Positions 1-10,038 of a stretch of 64,000 bases of DNA are shown here, piece after piece (the stretch's first letter is position 1; each line of letters begins with the position of its first letter). A program made the translations under genes and the position numbers. The notes below the pieces were generated by a model. The model had not been told where the DNA came from and searched no databases. It worked only from the letters and a program-made list of their open reading frames with translations. The stretch is from Flavobacteriaceae bacterium (GTDB lineage Bacteria; Bacteroidota; Bacteroidia; Flavobacteriales; Flavobacteriaceae): contig JABDIV010000082.1 in the NCBI GenBank assembly GCA_013003555.1, positions 1-64,000 on the forward strand, written 5' to 3'.

Positions 1-1871
1 CAAATGATTTTAGTGATGGAGAGCAAAATGTATTGCCGGTTTTGAATAACAGGAAATTAGTTACTGAAACCCTGCCCATGTGGATTAGCTCGAATGAAAC
101 AAAAACATTCTTGCTTGAAAAATTAATTCAGTCTGACTCAAAGACGTTGAAACATCAAAATTTAAGTTTGGAAATGACTTCTAATCCGGCATGGTATGCC
201 GTCCAGGCATTGCCTTACCTGATGGAGTTTCCACATGAATGTAATGAACAACTCTTTTCGCGTTTTTATGCCAATGCACTTGCCACGCATATTGCCAACA
301 GCAATCCGAGAATTAAAGAAGTGTTCGAACAATGGAAGAATTCTGAAGCTTTATTGAGCAATTTGGAAAAAAACCCCGAGTTAAAATCCATTTTGATAAA
401 TGAGACACCCTGGTTGCGCGATGCCCAATCAGAAGCTGAGCAGAAAAAGCGTATCGGACTTCTATTTGACCTGAATCATATGTCTTCAGAACTAAAGGCG
501 GCCTATCTAAAACTCAAACGCAATCAATTGCCAGTTGGCGCCTGGCCGTGGTTTAGGGGTGGACGCGAAAGTCGTTTTATAACCCAGCACATTGTGGCCG
601 GTTTTGGTCATTTAAACCAATTAAAGGTTGAACATCCGAATCAAGAAAAAATGATTGCCCAGGCAATTCAATATCTCGATGCTGAATTTATAAAAAGCTA
701 TCACGATATCAGGAAATACGACAAGGATATCGATATGAGCCAAGATCACTTGTCGCATATCCAACTGCACTACTTATACATGCGTAGCTTTTTCATGGAC
801 ATAAAAACGTCAAGCGAACAGCAGAAAATTATCGATTTTTATCTCGATCAAATAGACAGCTATTGGCTTAATAAAAGTTTGTATTCGAAGGGATTAATGA
901 CGCTAATCTCGAATCGTTTTAGTCGCACTCAAACAGCAAATGCAATATTAAGATCATTAAAAGAAACCAGTATTACTTCAGAAGAACTTGGCATGTATTG
1001 GAAGGAGAACAGCAGTTCCTGGTACTGGTACCAATCAGCGGTTGAAACCCAGGCACTGATGGTTGAAACCTTTGCCGAGTTAGCTGCCGATAATGCCGAT
1101 ATCGATCAGTTAAAAGTCTGGCTTCTCAAAAATAAGCAAACCAACCGCTGGTCAACAACCAAGGCCACGACGGAGGCCGTATATGCGCTACTTTTACAGG
1201 GCAATGACTGGCTGAGCAACACAAAACTCGTTGAAATTGAACTCGGTAACGAACGAGTTGATCCATATAGCATTGAGGATACTAAAATTGAGGCAGGAAC
1301 CGGTTATTTCAAAACGTCCTGGACCGGTCCTGAGATCAAGCCTGAAATGGGTAAAGTCGTATTGAAAAAAGAAGATGATGGAATTGCGTGGGGCGGTTTA
1401 TACTGGCAATATTTCGAAGATCTCGACAAAATTGACTCTGCCGAAACCCCTTTAAAACTTGATAAGAAATTATTTATAAAAACGAACTCCGATTTCGGTG
1501 AACAATTAACAGCCATTAATGATAGCACCCAAGTTCGCGTTGGTGATCTGATTCGCGTGCGAATTGTTTTGCGTGCTGATCGACCGATGGAATTCTTACA
1601 TATGAACGACATGCGTGCATCGGGATTAGAACCTGTTAATGTCATTTCCCAGTACAAATGGCAGGACGGACTCGGGTATTACGAAAGCACAAAAGACGCT
1701 TCTACTAATTTTTTTATCGATTGGCTTCCCAAAGGCCTATATGTTTTTGAATACGACCTCCGGGCAAATAACAGTGGAAATTTCTCAAATGGCATAACAA
1801 CTATTCAGAGTATGTATGCTCCGGAATTTAGCTCACATAGCGAGGGCGTAAGAATTCGAGTAGAGCGTTAG
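1..1871 (+). CDS. alpha-2-macroglobulin family protein, C-terminal part (5' end outside window)
   Basis: Frame stays open upstream of the listed start (NDFSDGEQNVLPV...). Bacterial A2M-like C-terminal region, e.g. WPWFRGGRESRFITQHIVAGFGHL. Confidence 0.8.
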   Translation, partial: NDFSDGEQNVLPVLNNRKLVTETLPMWISSNETKTFLLEKLIQSDSKTLKHQNLSLEMTSNPAWYAVQALPYLMEFPHECNEQLFSRFYANALATHIANSNPRIKEVFEQWKNSEALLSNLEKNPELKSILINETPWLRDAQSEAEQKKRIGLLFDLNHMSSELKAAYLKLKRNQLPVGAWPWFRGGRESRFITQHIVAGFGHLNQLKVEHPNQEKMIAQAIQYLDAEFIKSYHDIRKYDKDIDMSQDHLSHIQLHYLYMRSFFMDIKTSSEQQKIIDFYLDQIDSYWLNKSLYSKGLMTLISNRFSRTQTANAILRSLKETSITSEELGMYWKENSSSWYWYQSAVETQALMVETFAELAADNADIDQLKVWLLKNKQTNRWSTTKATTEAVYALLLQGNDWLSNTKLVEIELGNERVDPYSIEDTKIEAGTGYFKTSWTGPEIKPEMGKVVLKKEDDGIAWGGLYWQYFEDLDKIDSAETPLKLDKKLFIKTNSDFGEQLTAINDSTQVRVGDLIRVRIVLRADRPMEFLHMNDMRASGLEPVNVISQYKWQDGLGYYESTKDASTNFFIDWLPKGLYVFEYDLRANNSGNFSNGITTIQSMYAPEFSSHSEGVRIRVER

Positions 1872-1964
1872 TTGTTAGTTCCATATTGATTACCCGACCA
1901 ATGAAAGTAAATAAACAGGAGATTTTTTCCTGAAATTAATTTCTAACTAATTAAACTATCGATT

Positions 1965-2345
1965 ATGAATTCTAAATTATTTATGGGCCTTCGTATCCTT
2001 CTGGGACTATTCGTGCTTGTTTTTGGAGCCAACAAATTGTACCCGGATGGATTCCTGCCAATGCCTGAAATGTCTGGTGATGCCGGAGCTTACTTTGGTG
2101 CCCTCGCCAATTCGAAAACCTTATTGCTTGTTGCCATTGTAGAAGTTTTGGCCGGACTTGCTTTAATATTCAATAAATACGGAGCGCTATTGGCACTTGT
2201 ACTTATGAGTGTTTCAGTAAATGCTGTGCTGTTTCACGCCACTCTCGATCCAGGCGGAATTGGAGGTGCCTTAATGTTAATTATATTGAATCTTTTAGTC
2301 CTTTATGGTTATAAAGATCGTTACAAAGACATTTTAAAGGGATAG
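1965..2345 (+). CDS. DoxX-like small membrane protein
   Basis: 126 aa, about four hydrophobic segments, N-terminal LRILLGLFVLVFGANKL. Confidence 0.65.
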   Translation: MNSKLFMGLRILLGLFVLVFGANKLYPDGFLPMPEMSGDAGAYFGALANSKTLLLVAIVEVLAGLALIFNKYGALLALVLMSVSVNAVLFHATLDPGGIGGALMLIILNLLVLYGYKDRYKDILKG

Positions 2346-2353
2346 AAGAGAAG

Positions 2354-2375
2354 GAGGCTACGGCCTCTTTTTTTT
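2354..2375 (+). terminator. intrinsic terminator after the DoxX-like gene
   Basis: GAGGC-TACG-GCCTC followed by T8. Confidence 0.75.
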
Positions 2376-2895
2376 ATCGTTTAGGCGGTGGGTAGCTTTT
2401 CAACACCTTGTCAATAATCTGTTTCAGATTCATCTCTCTTTGTTCAGGATTAGCTTCCGGATTATAACTGCTTTCGCTTATAGCTTGCCAAAATAATCCG
2501 CGTCCATCTTCATCAATAAAATCGAATTGGATTTGCCTGTAGTAACGAGATTGCATCGGAATGCCAACTGAAACACCACCACCGACATTTCTGCCTGAGC
2601 CCCCTACGCCGATTCCAACTGAATTCCTGTTCGGACTATCGTATTCATTGCTACTGATGTTTATGAAGAAATCTGGTTCGGATGATAGACTTAAACCCTT
2701 AAGCGACATGGCCTCATCGAAGCTTTTTAACAATCGACGGGTGTCCAGTTCACTTAGGCCTGTTTCCAAATCGGAATAATAGTTATAGGTTTTATAAGTC
2801 GAAAAATCAACAGCGCGGTCATAATCATATTCCACCTGTACCGAAGCACATGAACTGACCATCAATAAAATCAACAGTCTTTTAATGGTTCTCAT
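2374..2895 (-). CDS. DUF4136-type lipoprotein
   Basis: Lipobox-like LLILLMVSSCAS; VEYDYDRAVDFSTYKTYNYYSD pattern; C-terminal KQIIDKVLKSYPP. Confidence 0.75.
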   Translation of the reverse strand: MRTIKRLLILLMVSSCASVQVEYDYDRAVDFSTYKTYNYYSDLETGLSELDTRRLLKSFDEAMSLKGLSLSSEPDFFINISSNEYDSPNRNSVGIGVGGSGRNVGGGVSVGIPMQSRYYRQIQFDFIDEDGRGLFWQAISESSYNPEANPEQREMNLKQIIDKVLKSYPPPKR

Positions 2896-2948
2896 AGCAA
2901 TAGGGTTTATTAAATATAGGGTTTTAGTCGCACTGAATAATATCCCTT

Positions 2949-3947
2949 TCAGCTATTTAACATTTGCCATAAATGATCTTTTAATTCCGTCAGGCCTAGC
3001 TGGGTTACCGATGAGATGAATAAATACGGTAAGGGCAATGATTGATCGAGTTCCTGCCCAAGTTCAGTCATTAATTCATCATCTAAAAGATCACTTTTAG
3101 AGATGGCGACCATCCGTTCCTTATCCAACATTTCGGGGTTATAACGTCTTAATTCGTCAAGTAGAATATCATATTGCTTGCCGATATCGTCAGCATCGGC
3201 TGGAATTAAAAATAACAGAACAGAATTCCTTTCGATATGGCGCAGAAAATAGTGCCCCAATCCTTTTCCTTCAGCCGCTCCTTCAATTATTCCTGGAATA
3301 TCGGCCATCACGAACGATTGGAAATCCCGATAATCAACAATTCCTAAATTGGGCTTTAAGGTTGTGAACTCGTAATCAGCGATCTTGGGTTTTGCTGCTG
3401 TAAGTGCGGCCAGTAAGGTCGATTTCCCGGCATTGGGAAACCCGACCAGGCCAACATCGGCCAAAACTTTTAGCTCAAGGGTAATGTTCAACTCCTCTCC
3501 GGGAAGTCCGGGCTGGGCATAGCGAGGGGTTTGATTGGTAGGGCTTTTAAAATGCCAGTTGCCACGTCCACCTTTTCCACCTGTTGCTATTATAAACTCC
3601 TGATCAGGTTCAGTTAATTCATGTATTATTCCGTTTGTTTCAGTAGATCGGATAACCGTTCCTTGAGGAACATCGATATAAATGTCACTTCCGCTTGCTC
3701 CTGTGCTCCTTTGCTTACCACCGCCATGTCCGTGTTCCGCCCTGAAATGTTTCTTAAATTTTAAATGATATAATGTCCAGAGATTAGACTTAGCCCGAAT
3801 TATAACATGGCCACCACGACCACCGTCTCCGCCATCCGGACCTCCTTTTGTTATATACTTTTCCCGATGGAGATGTACCGATCCTTTCCCGCCATTACCG
3901 GAGCAAACATAGATTTTGACATAATCAACAAAATTACCCTCGGTCAT
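2949..3947 (-). CDS. obgE: Obg family GTPase
   Basis: Glycine-rich Obg fold ([14 protein letters not shown]) and G-domain [19 protein letters not shown]. Confidence 0.96.
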   Translation of the reverse strand: MTEGNFVDYVKIYVCSGNGGKGSVHLHREKYITKGGPDGGDGGRGGHVIIRAKSNLWTLYHLKFKKHFRAEHGHGGGKQRSTGASGSDIYIDVPQGTVIRSTETNGIIHELTEPDQEFIIATGGKGGRGNWHFKSPTNQTPRYAQPGLPGEELNITLELKVLADVGLVGFPNAGKSTLLAALTAAKPKIADYEFTTLKPNLGIVDYRDFQSFVMADIPGIIEGAAEGKGLGHYFLRHIERNSVLLFLIPADADDIGKQYDILLDELRRYNPEMLDKERMVAISKSDLLDDELMTELGQELDQSLPLPYLFISSVTQLGLTELKDHLWQMLNS

Positions 3948-3990
3948 TGAATCGGGTTAAATAAAAAAAGTTATTAGATAATTGTAATAA

Positions 3991-5133
3991 TTATAAAGAA
4001 TTGATAACCGAACTTACACGAACCGTAATCTCTTCAATGCTTCCAACCCCGTCAACACCAAAATACTTGTTCTGGGCCGAATAATAGTTCTTTAGAATGG
4101 CGGTTTTTTCGTAATATTCTTTAATCCGGTTTCGTATAATGTCTTCATCAGCATCGTCAGAACGTCCGCTGGTCTTGCCACGCTCTAATAAACGCTTCAC
4201 GAGGATATCGTCATCAACCTCGAGGGCGATCATGGCCTTTATTTCAGAGTCCTTACTATTCATCAGGGCATCTAAGGCTTCTGCCTGAGCAGATGTTCTC
4301 GGGAACCCATCAAAGATAAACCCTTTAGCATCGGCATTCTTTTCAACCTCAGCATTTAACATGTCGATCGTTACCTGGTCAGGAACAAGATCGCCTTTGT
4401 CCATGTAAGACTTCGCCAACATGCCCAGGGCTGTTTCGTTTTTTATGTTATACCTGAATACGTCACCTGTTGAAATATGCACCAGGTCGTACTTGTCTTT
4501 TAAATAGTTTGCCTGTGTTCCCTTACCAGCTCCAGGAGGGCCGAATAGAACTAAATTGATCATATGTTCTGTTTTTTTTATCTGATAAACTTCTGGAATA
4601 TCTCGTCCAAGTCCGTCATAATCCAAACCATATCCCACGATAAACTTATCGGGAATCTCGATTCCGACATAATGTAATTTATAATCCTTTTTATAGGCCT
4701 CCGGCTTGAAGAATAATGTGGCGATCTTTAAAGACTTAACCTTTTCATTTTCGAATATTCGATGTACCTCATCCATGGTTCGGCCTGAATCGATAATATC
4801 TTCCAATACAACTACGGTTCGACCGGTAAGATCTTGTGTTATTCCAATGAGTCGTTGAATATCTTCTGATGATTTGATCCCGGCATATGAGGCTAATTTG
4901 ATGAAGGTCACCTCACAGGGCTTAGGGTACTTTTTAACAAAATCACTGGTAAACATGAACGATCCGTTCAGGATACCAACAAATACGGGGATCTCATCAC
5001 CAATGTCTTCAGCAATTTCGACTGCTAAGCGTGACACGGCTTCATCGATCTCCTCTGCTGAGATAAACGGCTTAAAATATTTATCATGTAACTTGATCAC
5101 CTGTTTTTCATTAGGAGATGCAAAGATAAACAT
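3991..5133 (-). CDS. hypoxanthine phosphoribosyltransferase / adenylate kinase in-frame fusion (Hpt 5133-4564, Adk 4563-3991)
   Basis: Hpt PRPP motif VVVLEDIIDSGRTM; Adk P-loop LFGPPGAGKGTQ and FIFDGFPRT; internal ATG at 4563. Confidence 0.92.
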   Translation of the reverse strand: MFIFASPNEKQVIKLHDKYFKPFISAEEIDEAVSRLAVEIAEDIGDEIPVFVGILNGSFMFTSDFVKKYPKPCEVTFIKLASYAGIKSSEDIQRLIGITQDLTGRTVVVLEDIIDSGRTMDEVHRIFENEKVKSLKIATLFFKPEAYKKDYKLHYVGIEIPDKFIVGYGLDYDGLGRDIPEVYQIKKTEHMINLVLFGPPGAGKGTQANYLKDKYDLVHISTGDVFRYNIKNETALGMLAKSYMDKGDLVPDQVTIDMLNAEVEKNADAKGFIFDGFPRTSAQAEALDALMNSKDSEIKAMIALEVDDDILVKRLLERGKTSGRSDDADEDIIRNRIKEYYEKTAILKNYYSAQNKYFGVDGVGSIEEITVRVSSVINSL

Positions 5134-5194
5134 TTGAACAGGTTTTTGCTATGATTTGAATCCTGATTTTCCCCGCCCGTTTAATATTTAAATG

Positions 5195-5202
5195 TATTTT
5201 TG
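5195..5202 (+). promoter_or_regulatory. Bacteroidota -7 element upstream of purK
   Basis: TATTTTTG matches TAnnTTTG, 18 bp before the purK ATG. Confidence 0.45.
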
Positions 5203-5220
5203 CTCCAAGTTTATTAGGGT

Positions 5221-6375
5221 ATGAATTATTTTTCATCTGATTTCAAACTCGGTATTTTAGGTGGTGGCCAATTGGGTAAAATGTTGTTGAATGAAACCAG
5301 AAAATGGGACATTCAAACCGCCGTACTCGATCCAAATCAAGAGGCTCCATGCCGTGTAGGTTCGAATGATTTTCATGTGGGTGACCTTATGGATTTTGAC
5401 ACTGTTTACCGCTTTGGAAAAGGCGTAGATCTCTTAACAATCGAGATCGAAAATGTAAACATCAATGCGTTGAAAAAATTAGAACAGGAGGGCTTAACGG
5501 TTTATCCATCTTCCAAGACCCTGGAGATTATTCAGAATAAGGCTAAACAAAAGCTCTTTTATGTAGATCATAACTTACCCACTGCCGAGTTTATGCGCTT
5601 TGCCTACAAAGCTGAAATTGATGCTGCAGTTACAAACTCGATTTTGAACTTCCCATTTGTCTGGAAAAGCGCTCAATTTGGATATGACGGTCGCGGGGTT
5701 AAGATCGTGAGATCTGAAGATGATTTGGATTCGCTACCCAATGTTGAAAGTATTGTTGAGGAGTTAATTGATTTTAAAAATGAACTGGCGGTGATTGTTG
5801 CACGTTCAGCAAATGGAGAAGTCGCCGCATTCCCGGTTGTGGAAATGGAATTTCATCCGGAAGCTAACCAGGTTGAATATGTTATTTGTCCGGCAAGGAT
5901 TGGTGAAAAAGTTGCCAGAAAAGCTGAATTGATTGCACTAAAAACATCAGCAGCGTACAAGCATGTTGGACTCCTGGCTGTTGAAATGTTCCAAACAAAG
6001 ACCGATGAGATTTTGATCAATGAAGTGGCACCAAGACCGCATAATTCGGGACATCATACGATTGAGTCCTGTTTTACCTCACAATTTGAACAACACTTAA
6101 GAGCTATTTTAAGTCTGCCATTGGGAGATGCTTCCAGCAAGGTTGCAGGAATAATGGTAAATTTGGTTGGCGAACCGGAATATTCGGGCGAGGTAGTGTA
6201 TAAAAAAATGGAGGAAATCCTCGACCTCGATGGTGTGACACCCCATATTTACGGTAAACGTTTAACCCGACCATTCAGAAAGATGGGGCATGTCACGATT
6301 GTTAATCAAGATATGAAGGCAGCCAGGACAATGGCTGAAAAAGTAAAGAATACGATTAAAGTAATAAGCAAATAA
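5221..6375 (+). CDS. purK: 5-(carboxyamino)imidazole ribonucleotide synthase
   Basis: ATP-grasp protein: LGILGGGQLGKML, FVWKSAQFGYDGRGV, NEVAPRPHNSGHHTIE. Confidence 0.95.
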   Translation: MNYFSSDFKLGILGGGQLGKMLLNETRKWDIQTAVLDPNQEAPCRVGSNDFHVGDLMDFDTVYRFGKGVDLLTIEIENVNINALKKLEQEGLTVYPSSKTLEIIQNKAKQKLFYVDHNLPTAEFMRFAYKAEIDAAVTNSILNFPFVWKSAQFGYDGRGVKIVRSEDDLDSLPNVESIVEELIDFKNELAVIVARSANGEVAAFPVVEMEFHPEANQVEYVICPARIGEKVARKAELIALKTSAAYKHVGLLAVEMFQTKTDEILINEVAPRPHNSGHHTIESCFTSQFEQHLRAILSLPLGDASSKVAGIMVNLVGEPEYSGEVVYKKMEEILDLDGVTPHIYGKRLTRPFRKMGHVTIVNQDMKAARTMAEKVKNTIKVISK

Positions 6376-6378
6376 ATT

Positions 6379-6864
6379 ATGGCAAAGGTTGGAATAATCA
6401 TGGGTAGTAACAGTGATCTTCCCGTAATGCAGGAAGCCATTGATATTTTAAAAGGGTTCGATATTGAATACGAGGTTGATATCGTATCGGCCCACCGAAC
6501 CCCTGAAAAAATGTTTGATTACGGTAAACACGCCCATGAAAGGGGTATTAGTGTGATTATTGCGGGAGCCGGCGGTGCGGCACATCTGCCCGGAATGATC
6601 GCTTCTCTATCTCCGCTTCCGGTGATTGGTGTTCCGGTAAAATCAAGAAACTCAATCGATGGATGGGATTCCGTTCTTTCCATTCTTCAAATGCCCGGAG
6701 GGGTTCCGGTTGCCACGGTCGCTCTTGATGGGGCGAAAAATGCCGGGATTCTTGCCGCTCAGATTATCGGTGCTCATGATAGCTGTGTTTTAGACAAAAT
6801 ATTGATCTTTAAACAGGGTCTTAAAACCAAAGTAGAACAGGCCGCTAAAGGTTTAAAAAAATAA
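6379..6864 (+). CDS. purE: 5-(carboxyamino)imidazole ribonucleotide mutase
   Basis: GIIMGSNSDLPVM, SAHRTPEKM, AGAGGAAHLPGM. Confidence 0.96.
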   Translation: MAKVGIIMGSNSDLPVMQEAIDILKGFDIEYEVDIVSAHRTPEKMFDYGKHAHERGISVIIAGAGGAAHLPGMIASLSPLPVIGVPVKSRNSIDGWDSVLSILQMPGGVPVATVALDGAKNAGILAAQIIGAHDSCVLDKILIFKQGLKTKVEQAAKGLKK

Positions 6865-6888
6865 AACCTCGAAAAAGATCGAGGTTTT
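6863..6888 (+). terminator. intrinsic terminator after purE
   Basis: AAAACCTCGA-AAAAGA-TCGAGGTTTT. Confidence 0.8.
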
Positions 6889-7092
6889 ATCATTGCTATT
6901 AATCAACCATTTTTTAAGAGTTATGAGAACTCTATGAAAAATTCAGGGTGAATGTAAAAAAAATTTAACTAATTGAGAATCAATTGTTAATTAAAATTTA
7001 TAAATAGAAATATGTCGAGAGAAAAAGCCTACTCAAACCATGGATTTGTAATCTAAATTCTAAAATTTGTTCAACACTATTAATGATTATTT

Positions 7093-9126
7093 ATGAATGT
7101 ACTCAATTCAACCTTCGATACACCTTACAGCAGTGCTCCATTTTCAAAAATAAAAGACAGCGATTTTTTACCGGCATTTAAGCAAGCCATAAAAGAGGGG
7201 AAAAAAGAGATTGAATCCATAGCCAATGCGTTATCCGATCCTACCTTCGAAAATACCATCGAAGCACTCGATTATACGGCACAACGACTTGACATCATTG
7301 CAAGCATTTTTTTTAATCTGAATTCGGCTGAAACCAATGATACCATTCAAGGTATCGCCCAGGAGGTTTCTCCCTTGCTTTCGGAATTCAGCAACGATAT
7401 TTTGTTAAATGAAAAGCTCTTCAAAAGGGTTAAAATCATCTTTGACAACCAAAACCAATTTGAGCTAACAACTGAACAAAAAACTTTACTAAAAAAGAAA
7501 TACCGCAGTTTTACGCGTAACGGAGCTAATTTAGGCAAAACACAGAAGGAACAATTGCGAAAAATTGATAAAGAGCTCGGGCAATTGTCTTTAAAATTTG
7601 GTGAAAACATACTGGCTGAAACCAATGCGTTTGAGTTACACATTGAGAACGAGGCTGATCTTAGCGGCCTTCCCGAAGGTGTTATCGAAGCGGCGAAGCA
7701 ACTTGCTGAATCGAAGAATAAACCCGGTTGGATTTTCACCCTGAATTATCCGAGTTATGTGCCTTTTATAACCTATGCTGATAATCGTGATCTCAGAAAA
7801 AAAATGGCTTTGGCTTATGGCATGCGCGGATTTCAAAATAATGCCAATGACAATCAAGAGCTTGTTCTTAGGATAGTAGGATTACGATATCAAAGAGCAA
7901 AGCTACTGGGTTATGATTCACATGCTCATTTTGTCCTGGAAGAACGTATGGCTAAATCACCGGAAAAGGTGATGTCATTTCTAAAAAACCTGCTTCACAA
8001 AGCCAAACCTGCAGCAGATCGTGAATTTGCTCAATTAAGCAACTTTGCCAGTAAACGCGACGGCATTACAACCCTTGAAAAATGGGACGGTGCCTATTAT
8101 GCGGAAAAGCTCAAACAACAGCTTTTTGATCTTGATGATGAGAAACTGAAACCCTATTTTAAATTAGAACAGGTCATCGATGGTGTGTTTCAGGTTTCGT
8201 CGAAATTATTTGATTTAAAATTTGAGCTCATTGAAAATGTTGACACCTATCACAAAGATGTTATAACCTATAAAGTTCTGGATGGCGAAGGAAATTACAA
8301 GTCGCTGTTATATGCTGATTTTTTTCCCAGACCCGGAAAGCGAAATGGTGCGTGGATGACATCATTTAAAGCGCAATTCAAAGCTGGAGGTCAGGACAAA
8401 CGACCGCATATATCTATCGTCTGCAATTTCACAAAGTCGACAAAGACCAAACCGTCGCTGTTAACCTTTAATGAAGTTCGAACCTTGTTTCATGAGTTCG
8501 GTCATGCCTTACATGGAATGCTGGCCGATTCGACTTACCCAAGTCTTTCAGGAACCAATGTTTATTGGGACTTTGTTGAATTGCCAAGTCAGATGCTCGA
8601 AAATTGGTGTTATGAAGAAGAAGCCTTAAAACTATTTGCAACCCATTATGAAACCGGAGAAAATATGCCATCCGAACTCATTGAGAGCATAAAGGCGTCA
8701 TCTAATTTTATGGAGGGCATGCAAACCGTCAGACAGATCAGTTTCGCCCGTTTGGATATGAGTTGGCACGCAACGAATCCTTCCGGTATTACCAATATCA
8801 AACAGCATGAGCAATCAGCTTTTAAGGGAACCCAATTTTATCCAGATTGTAAAGAAAATTGTATGAGCACTTCCTTCTCCCATATCTTTCAAGGTGGTTA
8901 TTCATCGGGCTATTATAGTTATAAATGGGCTGAAGTTCTTGATGCCGATGCCTTTGAATTTTTTAAAGAGAAAGGCATTTTTAATTCAGAAGTAGCCAAA
9001 AGCTTTTTAAGCAACATTCTTTCAAAAGGCGGAACCGACGATCCCATGACTCTCTATAAACGATTCAGGGGCCAGGAACCTAAGCCAGATGCCTTGCTTC
9101 GTCGTGCCGGGCTTTTAAAATCATAG
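7093..9126 (+). CDS. M3 family metallopeptidase (oligopeptidase A / Dcp-like)
   Basis: Zinc motif FHEFGHALHGM; 677 aa full-length M3 pattern. Confidence 0.93.
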   Translation: MNVLNSTFDTPYSSAPFSKIKDSDFLPAFKQAIKEGKKEIESIANALSDPTFENTIEALDYTAQRLDIIASIFFNLNSAETNDTIQGIAQEVSPLLSEFSNDILLNEKLFKRVKIIFDNQNQFELTTEQKTLLKKKYRSFTRNGANLGKTQKEQLRKIDKELGQLSLKFGENILAETNAFELHIENEADLSGLPEGVIEAAKQLAESKNKPGWIFTLNYPSYVPFITYADNRDLRKKMALAYGMRGFQNNANDNQELVLRIVGLRYQRAKLLGYDSHAHFVLEERMAKSPEKVMSFLKNLLHKAKPAADREFAQLSNFASKRDGITTLEKWDGAYYAEKLKQQLFDLDDEKLKPYFKLEQVIDGVFQVSSKLFDLKFELIENVDTYHKDVITYKVLDGEGNYKSLLYADFFPRPGKRNGAWMTSFKAQFKAGGQDKRPHISIVCNFTKSTKTKPSLLTFNEVRTLFHEFGHALHGMLADSTYPSLSGTNVYWDFVELPSQMLENWCYEEEALKLFATHYETGENMPSELIESIKASSNFMEGMQTVRQISFARLDMSWHATNPSGITNIKQHEQSAFKGTQFYPDCKENCMSTSFSHIFQGGYSSGYYSYKWAEVLDADAFEFFKEKGIFNSEVAKSFLSNILSKGGTDDPMTLYKRFRGQEPKPDALLRRAGLLKS

Positions 9127-9213
9127 TTGATATCGGGATTGATCAGACTTAAGAATATGGCCTTGAAGTATCGGTATTTATTGCTATTTTTAATAATTAT
9201 CTAAAAGACGTAT

Positions 9214-9768
9214 ATGTCAGGTCATGAGTTAAATCCAAATATGTGGATCGATCGTTATTCCGATTATCTTTTCAATTATACCATCACGCGTGTAAAGGAT
9301 CGAGAAACGGCCCAGGACCTGATCCAGGAGACTTTCTTTGCCGCCCTGAAATCAATGGCTAATTTTAAAGGAGAAGCAAGTGAGCGGACTTGGCTAATCT
9401 CCATATTAAAGCGTAAAATCATCGACCATTACCGACGAACAAATTCCGCCAAGGGAAAGGCTGAAGTAAAGATTAATTTCAACCAGGAAGGTGATGATGA
9501 AGGGAGTTGGCTTGAAGAACGTGTGGCCGACCCATTCGACCGAACCGCAGAAGATAAAATTGAGAATACGGAACTTGGCCTTGCCATTCATAACTGTTTA
9601 GATAAATTACCAGCTAAACAGGCACAGGTCTTTAAAATGAAGACTTTGTTGGGATATGAAACTGAGGTTATCTGTAATGAACTCGATATAACAGCGTCTA
9701 ACCTTTGGGTTATTATCCATAGGGCGCGAACGTCGCTTGCATCCTGTTTAGAGGAAAATTGGTTTTAA
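9214..9768 (+). CDS. ECF-type RNA polymerase sigma-70 factor
   Basis: Region 2 DRETAQDLIQETFFAALKSMANFKGE; region 4 LPAKQAQVFKMKTLLGYETEVICNELDITASNLWVIIHRAR. Confidence 0.9.
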   Translation: MSGHELNPNMWIDRYSDYLFNYTITRVKDRETAQDLIQETFFAALKSMANFKGEASERTWLISILKRKIIDHYRRTNSAKGKAEVKINFNQEGDDEGSWLEERVADPFDRTAEDKIENTELGLAIHNCLDKLPAKQAQVFKMKTLLGYETEVICNELDITASNLWVIIHRARTSLASCLEENWF

Positions 9769-9777
9769 ATAAATATA

Positions 9778-10038
9778 ATGACTAAGAAAAAAAGCATATT
9801 AATTTCATGTGAAGAAGCAAATCATACCTGTGATAAATCACAGTATGCAGAGGCGTCATTTTTGGAAAAGATAAAACTGAGTTTGCACCTTCTCTTCTGT
9901 CGTGCTTGCAGAAAGTACTCCACAAATAATGCAAAACTTACCGAGTTAATGCAACACGACGAGATCGAATGCATGAAAAAGAATGAAAAATCCGCCTTAA
10001 AAGAGGCCTTCAAGAAAGAAATGATAAAAGGTAATTAG
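9778..10038 (+). CDS. small putative soluble zinc-binding anti-sigma factor
   Basis: 86 aa, directly after the sigma gene; HLLFCRAC fits Hx3Cx2C; no obvious TM segment. Confidence 0.5.
   Translation: MTKKKSILISCEEANHTCDKSQYAEASFLEKIKLSLHLLFCRACRKYSTNNAKLTELMQHDEIECMKKNEKSALKEAFKKEMIKGN

Noticed and set aside
1867-1950. TTAGTTGTTAGTT and AACTAATTA near 1.9 kb as further TetR sites
   Set aside because: Half-sites only, without the AACTAA-N6-TTAGTT inverted arrangement.
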